Assembly (NCBI RefSeq): GCF_000003605.2
Contig: NW_003149768.1
Location: 480,148-544,147 of the forward strand
Origin: Saccoglossus kowalevskii
Lineage: Eukaryota; Hemichordata; Enteropneusta; Harrimaniidae
Direction: 5' to 3'
Length of the DNA: 64,000 nucleotides
Position numbers and translations under genes: made by a program
Shown here: piece by piece, positions 57,746 to 64,000 of the stretch
How the letters are laid out: every line of letters starts with the position of its first letter
Numbering within the stretch: the first letter of the stretch is position 1
The notes under the pieces: generated by a model
The model's database searches: none
The model's input: the letters and a program-made list of their open reading frames with translations, nothing else
What the model was told of the DNA's origin: nothing

Positions 57746-59618
57746 TTAAGGTAGAGATGCAGGTTGGGAGACATTGTTTTTAATTGGCTCTAATTACTGT
57801 AATTACATGAGTAAAATATAAATTTACCCATCAAGTTATATATCAGTTGAAAATGTTTTATTTAAACTTTCAAGTTCTATGGTTCACAATAATGTACTAT
57901 AATACCATATTAAGTGGTGTGTTTTTTGAGTTAAAATCATGCATTCTAGGTTAAAGTGCACTTAAAACTATTTAACTTTTGATTTTTGATTTAAAAACAC
58001 TTATTTGAAACTTCTATTTACCAGGAACAAAGTGGCTTATCTATTAGTGTTTCCATTGAAAAGTTTTTACACAGTGCTCTTTGATACATTAACATTTTAT
58101 AAATCGTTCACAATTGACAGAGCCGCTAATTGGCAGCTCTATTGTTTCTGTTCCAGTGAAAACAGTGGAAGCATACGAAGCCACTCACTTGGGAAAGACC
58201 TGAATAATCACCCCTGAAAATTCCATTGAAAACAAATGAACCGTCTAGAAGTTAAATAGTTTTAAAATCAAATTTTTTAGTAAAAAATAAAACTGAGATA
58301 ATCGCCATTTTGTAAATAAGTGATAAAAACGAATCATTCGCTTCATATGTGTAACTGAGGCTCATAAAAATACAATAAACACTGAAATTTGCTGATGTTA
58401 AGTCGTCTAGTAAAAACAATAAAATAAAAATATTTACAATTTGAGGAAAAAAGGACGAAAAATCGTCCGCGAAGTCACAATTTTGCGTGAAAACTATCAT
58501 GGCGTCGTGTTATTAATTCCACAGAAGGAGGGGCACAATGGATTACGTAGAGCAGATGAGATATTCATACAGTTACGTAAACATAGCGAGCCCCTTTAAA
58601 AAATACTTTGTATGACGCAGTTTCCGCGATCCCCGCTGAAATGAACCGTGCGACGTTAGACGACCTGGTTGAAATGGGCCCAAATATTTTGCTACACAAC
58701 GTCTATTCGCTATGTTTACTATTCAATCACCCAAACGCCGGTAACAAATTTGAACTGAAGTAGTATTGGAAGGGAAACTACTGTAAATCGAGGCAGGTTT
58801 CTTTTAATTACAGACGAGACGGGGCGATGAAAACGAACCTTTACCTCTGGAAATACCTCATTCATAGAGTGCTTTAGTACCAGAGGTCGACGAGCACATC
58901 TACACAACGTACTTTGCGACATCGCTACCGGTGCATGCTAGCTGATTAAGGTAACAAAGATGGCATCGCAGAGTGTATGATTTTTCCGCGGTGTTTAAAA
59001 ACAGCATCTCGTTCTTGATTTTTTTTGTAATTTACAGGGTATTTTTCTATTTTTAATTAACCAAGCATTTTACGTTTGTGTATGTTGACACTGGAAGGTA
59101 GATGACAAAAACAGCAGTGTTTGTCAATTGCATCGCAATTCAACCAGCACGGGGATCGTTACAGCAAAACTAAAATGTTTATTTCAGTGTTAAAATGCCT
59201 TTGGAATAAAAATGTGTGGAAACATTTTTTAGTTTCGCCCACAATGCCAAAAAGCTTCAAATCTATGCACCAAGAGAAAAAGAAACAAACGAAATTGTGG
59301 CCCTGTTTTGTGCGAAAATTAAATCGTCCTAAATCGCTTGAGGTAAGTAAACAGAGAGCCAGGACAGGAAGTCACACACCGCTGCCCCGTTACTGAGGCC
59401 AGCAACTCGTTTGCATATAACATCAACAGTGACTTGTCAATCAAAGAGCAACGCGAACAAACTTTCGGTACTTTAAATCACATACGCGTGCCTCTGTTCC
59501 CTGTAATTTAAAATCGTTTTTTGAGTATGTTCCAACAATGACAAAGCTCCGACGTTTTAACAATATCTAGTCAAGACAAATCATTCTTAGCTCCCACGAA
59601 CCTGCATCTATACCTTAA
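57746..59618. mobile_element. TTAA-flanked terminal-inverted-repeat transposon 2
   Basis: Ends are TTAA-GGTAGAGATGCAGGTT on the left and AACCTGCATCTATACC-TTAA on the right, a perfect TTAA target duplication with 16-base repeats differing at one base. Size 1873 bp. Its left end also resembles the right end of element 1 beyond the repeat (TAATTA, AATTAAAAA blocks), so the two are one family. Inside are a minus-strand ORF from 58922 ending at a possible donor (VFPE|GTAAAG) and a plus-strand ORF whose internal ATG at about 59244 leads to LKSLE-type codons ending at GAG|GTAAGT. Neither resembles a transposase I know. Confidence 0.72.
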
Positions 59619-59640
59619 GATTGATACTTATTGCAAATTA

Positions 59641-59790
59641 ATGTTGCTAATGAACTCATTTATATGAAGTACAATAACCAAACTAATCATCCTAACCTCG
59701 GAGTAATGTCAATTGAAAGTCAAATTTTCGAGAAAACAACTTTGGAAATTGTATTATCTAATTTACTGTCTGACCAAAATATAGGTGGAG
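59641..59790 (+). CDS. Coding-like segment, unidentified
   Basis: An open frame just after transposon 2 (VANELIYMKYNNQTNHP, GVMSIESQIFEKTTLEIVLS, NLLSDQNIGGVEIHY) ends at CTAT|GTGAGT, a plausible donor. Amino-acid composition looks protein-like, but no upstream acceptor is convincing and no domain is recognised. Confidence 0.22.
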
Positions 59791-59819
59791 TTGAAATTCA
59801 CTATGTGAGTAGATATTAA

Positions 59820-62800
59820 TTAATTAACTGATTAGAAATGTTGAAACTTTAGTTATTTACTGCTTTTACTAAAACTTGACCAATCCCCCAAACATTTTTT
59901 TTAAAATTAACACAAACCGGAACGTGATATGGTTAGTTTGAGATGACGTTGATTTTAGTGTTTTAATTGTATGTCACGTGATTTGTTTCAACGCTTCTTG
60001 ACTAAATGTAACTTATCGAATATATACTTGAATCTGACTTTTCAGAATCGCTGGGTATCAGCTTATCCATTCTGCTCAGCTTCCGCAAGGCGAGTTCTAT
60101 AATTAAAAAGAAAATATAAAAGAATTACAAACTACTTTTTGCAAGACAAACTTAATTTATTAAAAAGTATTATAATTTCTAGTTTAATAGTGTATTGTTA
60201 CGGGATTTTGAAGTATAGTTTTGTAAATTCAATTTGTGTTTCTATAATTTGAAGTATTGTTATAAACTAAAGTTTTGGTGCGAGAAATTAAGTTTGTGTT
60301 GTTTAAATTTGAGATTTTGTTTCCTTTTGTGATAAGATAATGTTTTGTTTTGTAAAAATAAAAATCGAGGGGCAATTGATCATTGCAAGGTCAATCAAAT
60401 ATGGCGGTTTGCGTATATTGTACGTAAATACATTTCAGTTAAAATTATTACGGCCGATTTTCATATCAATGTATGGAGTGGTTCTAACGAAGTTGATTTT
60501 GAACCATAATTTTTAGTCATTGTCACAACATTACGAAAGAAATGCAAACAAAAAAAATCGTCAATTCACATAGGCGCGCAAAGGATGCTGGGCCGGGAAC
60601 ACAGAAATAACGACAACATATGTGTGATTACTCCAAGAACATTCCAAATTCAAAGAACAAAAAGAAAGAATGAAAAAAAGAAAGTGGGAAAGTGAAAAAG
60701 AAAGAAGGAAACCGAACTAAAAAATACGAGTTTCAGAGCTGGTTCTGGAACTAATAATATTATTTTTGTCTCTTGATCACGAGCAGTATGTGAAAACAAG
60801 AATTCGATTCAGATACTAATTAAGCTAATTAAGTATGCACATATAATCATCGGCAATTCTAAAGTTTTGCTATAGTTCCGTAGTATAAGACTTAGTTTTT
60901 TGTCAGTCTGAGCAACGGTCTGAGATATCGCGTTATTCTGAGATATCGCGTTATACTTTAAATTAACACCGTGCCCATGACAAAGAAATAAGATCAATAC
61001 CACACAAACTAAATTTGAAATGGATTACGAACTGTGAAATCTGATGTTACAGCATTTTGTATAATGGGCTCTACGAGAGTGGTATTTTCGATAAACAACG
61101 CTATGATACAAAATGAGCTGATTACAATGCAGTGTTATAAATTTAATATTTCATGTGCATGAGAAAAAATAAATAATATATAAAATAACAAAAAACATTA
61201 TAAGTATTATAACTAAGATTACATATAATGAACAAGTAATAACTCCGCGATGTTCAGTTTCTATTCCACTATTTCACAATCCGTCATTTCTAAACATAAC
61301 CGATACTATATGCTGTTGACGCAGGGCTCCCGTAGACAGGTCCTGATCAATTAAAGACAATACAAATATATGGTAGATCACACATAATTCTATCTTAGGC
61401 CAGTCCAATATTTCATCACTTAAATAATGTCTTTATTCAGAATTCAGTATAAATATTAACACGTTTAAACCTGATTTAATCTATATTTAAACGGTTTTAC
61501 AAAGTTATATATTGATGTTTTTATTACCCTCCTCTATATGAAATTATACTACCCCTTGTGACAATGGTACAGCCCATTGACCTGAATAAGCTTGTTGTTG
61601 TTGTTATTATAATGAGTGACTCTTTCACAGCGTCTCGTTCATTCCATGGGCGCGTCTATATTGTCTTGGTGCTATGATGATGCGAATTGAGAGCCAAGTG
61701 CACAAACATACACCACAACATGGCTATGAGGTCATTTTTGTCGATTTCGTTAGAATCGATTCACACATATACATCATGATCAGTAATTGTAATAGTTCGG
61801 AACCATAACTGTCTCTACATTGGCACACGTCTCTTGTAACCGAATCTGAACACAATTCTCGATTATACGTTGTATTTTAAAGAGCATTTCTAACCGAACG
61901 CGACGCGACGATCACCGCCGCCATTTAATGTAGATCCACAACCACACAAGTTGTGATGTCAACAGAAAATATATCTCTTACCTGCAAACCAACTCAAAAC
62001 CTCAATATATTAATAACAAGCACCATTTCAGACCGCTCTAGGGGGCCACCGTGGAAATACCCCTTACACATGTACAATATGGCGTATCGTATCATGTGCC
62101 AAATAGTCATCAGTGTTTTAACTTTCAATAAGAACCAAACTAGGGGACCCAAAGCAGCTAGACGACGAAAAACAAAATCAAATCACTCAGAAAATATTAT
62201 AAAAAATAAAATAAAAAATAGTTATTAGAATGACCTGTTGTTCACCAATTTGTCAATTTTTATCGATATTAATCGAGTTGTCACACGATAGTAACACTTT
62301 CTCTTTTTTTCTTTGCAGGATGAAAGTACTCAGATTTATTCTTTTATCCTTTTTTAGTTAATAGTAATGAGAGTGAGGCTAGGGTTTCAAAAGCATATGC
62401 AAATTGGCAACAACAATTACCATGTTCTTGAATTGGCTACAGCACGTATATGTCAATGACCGATCTATTTGTTACAGAATTTATTTTACACTGCGTAATG
62501 CAGTTTCGTGGTAAAAGATTGATACTTAGTATTTTACAATAATTGAAGAGGGGCAAAGGGGTACCTGGTACAGTTTTACGAGAAATAAAAAGGGCTTTTT
62601 TATAATTTACAAGGAAAAAAGGACGTTTTTAAAGTTTACAATGAAAATTGAATGTTCACAGTTTACAGAGAAAATAAAAGTTATTTTACATTTACGGAAA
62701 ATTAAAAAAGAAAACCTAGAAAATTTTGGTACGTACCGAAAAAAATGACACATTTTTACAGTGTACGAACAAAATATTTGATTGATTACGTTGTACGTCT

Positions 62801-62890
62801 AGCTTTTGATTACAGAATTACGGAATTTATTTTTTCAATTTACGTTGTACGAGCAAAAAATATTGCAATTACGTTGAACGAAAATAATCC
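59820..62890. other. No supported gene; purine-rich tract
   Basis: 60650-60720 is a strand-asymmetric AAAGAAAG-type purine tract. TCTGAGATATCGCGTTAT occurs twice in tandem at about 60918-60955. The 91-codon ORF at 61953-62228 has a basic tail but no recognisable feature. Confidence 0.4.
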
Positions 62891-62893
62891 TTG

Positions 62894-62909
62894 CCCCCCC
62901 CCCCCCCCC
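62894..62909. repeat. Poly-C run of 16
   Basis: Homopolymer of 16 C in AT-rich DNA. Confidence 0.95.
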
Positions 62910-63070
62910 TTCATTGAACGGTATAACCAATCCCGACGACGAACACCAATCAATGGATGCTCACCTGCATCGGCCTTGTTTACATGACAGTATATGACTC
63001 AAATACAAATATGTATTTGTATTTAAATATTTGTCTACATACATTGACAATTAGGACTACTAAAATTAAG

Positions 63071-63304
63071 TGGCGCAATCTTCAAATCAGTTACGACTTC
63101 GCTTTGCTTTACGGAGATATGCGTCTGTATAAGGGACCTGTACTGGGACTTTCCAGTGACTCATTGGAAAACTACCTTGTCTACATCAGACATATCAGTA
63201 GAATCAAGTCACTGAACGCAAGCAACGCACAGACACTTCATAAAAACGAATCAAGTAATCTGTTCTTGTTATCTCGCAATAAAATATGCCTACAAGCAAG
63301 ATAA
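63071..63304 (+). CDS. Coding-like segment, unidentified
   Basis: The frame reads WRNLQISYDFALLYGDMRLY, KGPVLGLSSDSLENYLVYIR and HISRIKSLNASNAQ before a stop at 63304. The balanced composition suggests a real exon, but acceptor and family are not identified. Confidence 0.25.
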   Translation, partial: WRNLQISYDFALLYGDMRLYKGPVLGLSSDSLENYLVYIRHISRIKSLNASNAQTLHKNESSNLFLLSRNKICLQAR

Positions 63305-63716
63305 GATGTACAATAATACTGTTTTTATGAGAACACCGCAAATATTTACTCAGGCTGATCGACCTCCAGACTTGGCTTCACTTTCTAGAATTTGTCTCTA
63401 AAAGCGCTCCATCGTATTCCGGCAGATTATAAGGTTTTCGTTGATGACATTAACAGCAATTTCAGTGTTTCACTCAAGTTCTGGTTACATATAACTATGT
63501 TTTGTCTTACCGTAATTGTTGAATACCAACTCTCCGACTCCAGAAATATGCGGAAATAGGTCAGTACATGATCACGTGACGACCTTTGAACCTACTTATT
63601 TACCACCACCTACATAATTATTGACGACTGTTTGAATGTTCATAAATTGTTAAGTTCAAGTTCGTACTCTGTTTCGGGCTTTATTAGGCTTGTTCCAGAA
63701 ATTGTGTGAAGGTATT

Positions 63717-63899
63717 ATGAGCGGCAATCGTTTTGATAGACTTGAACTGGATTCTGTTAACATTAATTCGTCTGACATTTACCTGCTACAAAACAAAGAA
63801 TGTATAATGTGTTCAGAACAAATGCACAACATTTCTGAATACATTTATATAAATGACTTTAATAATAATATACTCAACCCGGAATATGTTTTAAATTAG
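63717..63899 (+). CDS. Coding-like segment, unidentified
   Basis: ATG to stop, 60 codons, acidic and Asn-rich with a CIMC motif (NKECIMCSEQMHN). It could be a small protein or a last exon. The stop lies at the edge of the tandem repeat that closes the window. Confidence 0.22.
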   Translation: MSGNRFDRLELDSVNINSSDIYLLQNKECIMCSEQMHNISEYIYINDFNNNILNPEYVLN

Positions 63900-64000
63900 A
63901 TTACATCACGTTTAGTCATTTGATTACATTACGTTTAGTCATTTGATTACATTACGTTTAGTGATCTGATTACATAACGTTTAGTCATTTGATTACATTA
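63899..64000 (+). repeat. 23-bp tandem repeat running off the window
   Basis: At least four units of GATTACATTACGTTTAGTCA plus TTT, each 23 bases, with scattered substitutions (CATCACG, GTGATCTG, CATAACG). It continues beyond the last base. Confidence 0.95.

Overview
This window is nuclear DNA from an invertebrate animal. It is AT-rich, intron-bearing and gene-poor, with GT/AG splice sites, AATAAA polyadenylation signals, and relics of LINE, DIRS-like and TTAA-flanked transposons. The gene families present (PF03407-type nucleotide-sugar transferases, HNK-1/chondroitin-type carbohydrate sulfotransferases, a Neuralized-like-4-type C-terminal module) are amplified in amphioxus, hemichordates and several lophotrochozoans. 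I cannot choose between these from sequence alone. A 50-N assembly gap lies at 31651-31700.

Layout. 0-15 kb is mostly non-coding. It holds one convincing small gene, a 65-residue secreted six-cysteine peptide (7718-7915), followed by a 97-bp tandem repeat and a cluster of four CTCF-like motifs. 15-25.2 kb is a tandem segmental duplication. Each copy carries a non-coding first exon, an intron of 1.7-2.0 kb, and one long coding exon for a type II membrane nucleotide-sugar transferase. 25.2-29 kb holds low-complexity DNA and a nearly perfect 429-bp head-to-tail duplication. 29.0-31.2 kb (minus strand) is a two-exon Golgi carbohydrate sulfotransferase; its intron carries a large imperfect palindrome. 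32.9-34.9 kb is a TTAA-flanked inverted-repeat transposon. 35.2-36.0 kb is a coding-like relic. 37.0-39.8 kb and about 43.7-45.3 kb are two decayed LINEs. Between them (40.7-43.0 kb) is a third, broken transferase copy fused in the same orientation to the 3' half of a second sulfotransferase.

47.1-56.6 kb (minus strand) is a five-exon gene assembled here from splice sites and matching phases. It encodes an N-terminal membrane anchor followed by a module like the C-terminus of Neuralized-like 4 proteins. Its third intron has been expanded by a roughly 5.8-kb dead DIRS-like retrotransposon, and exon 4 carries two single-base insertions that break the frame. A second TTAA-flanked element lies at 57.7-59.6 kb. 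The last 4.4 kb contains only weak coding candidates and ends inside a 23-bp tandem repeat.

How the genes relate: the transferases and the sulfotransferase are both predicted type II Golgi enzymes, and the chimeric pseudogene at 42.1-43.0 kb places the two families side by side again. This suggests a locus for making a sulfated glycan that has grown and decayed by local duplication. That link is inference. The gene calls rest on motifs, splice signals and comparison between copies within the window.
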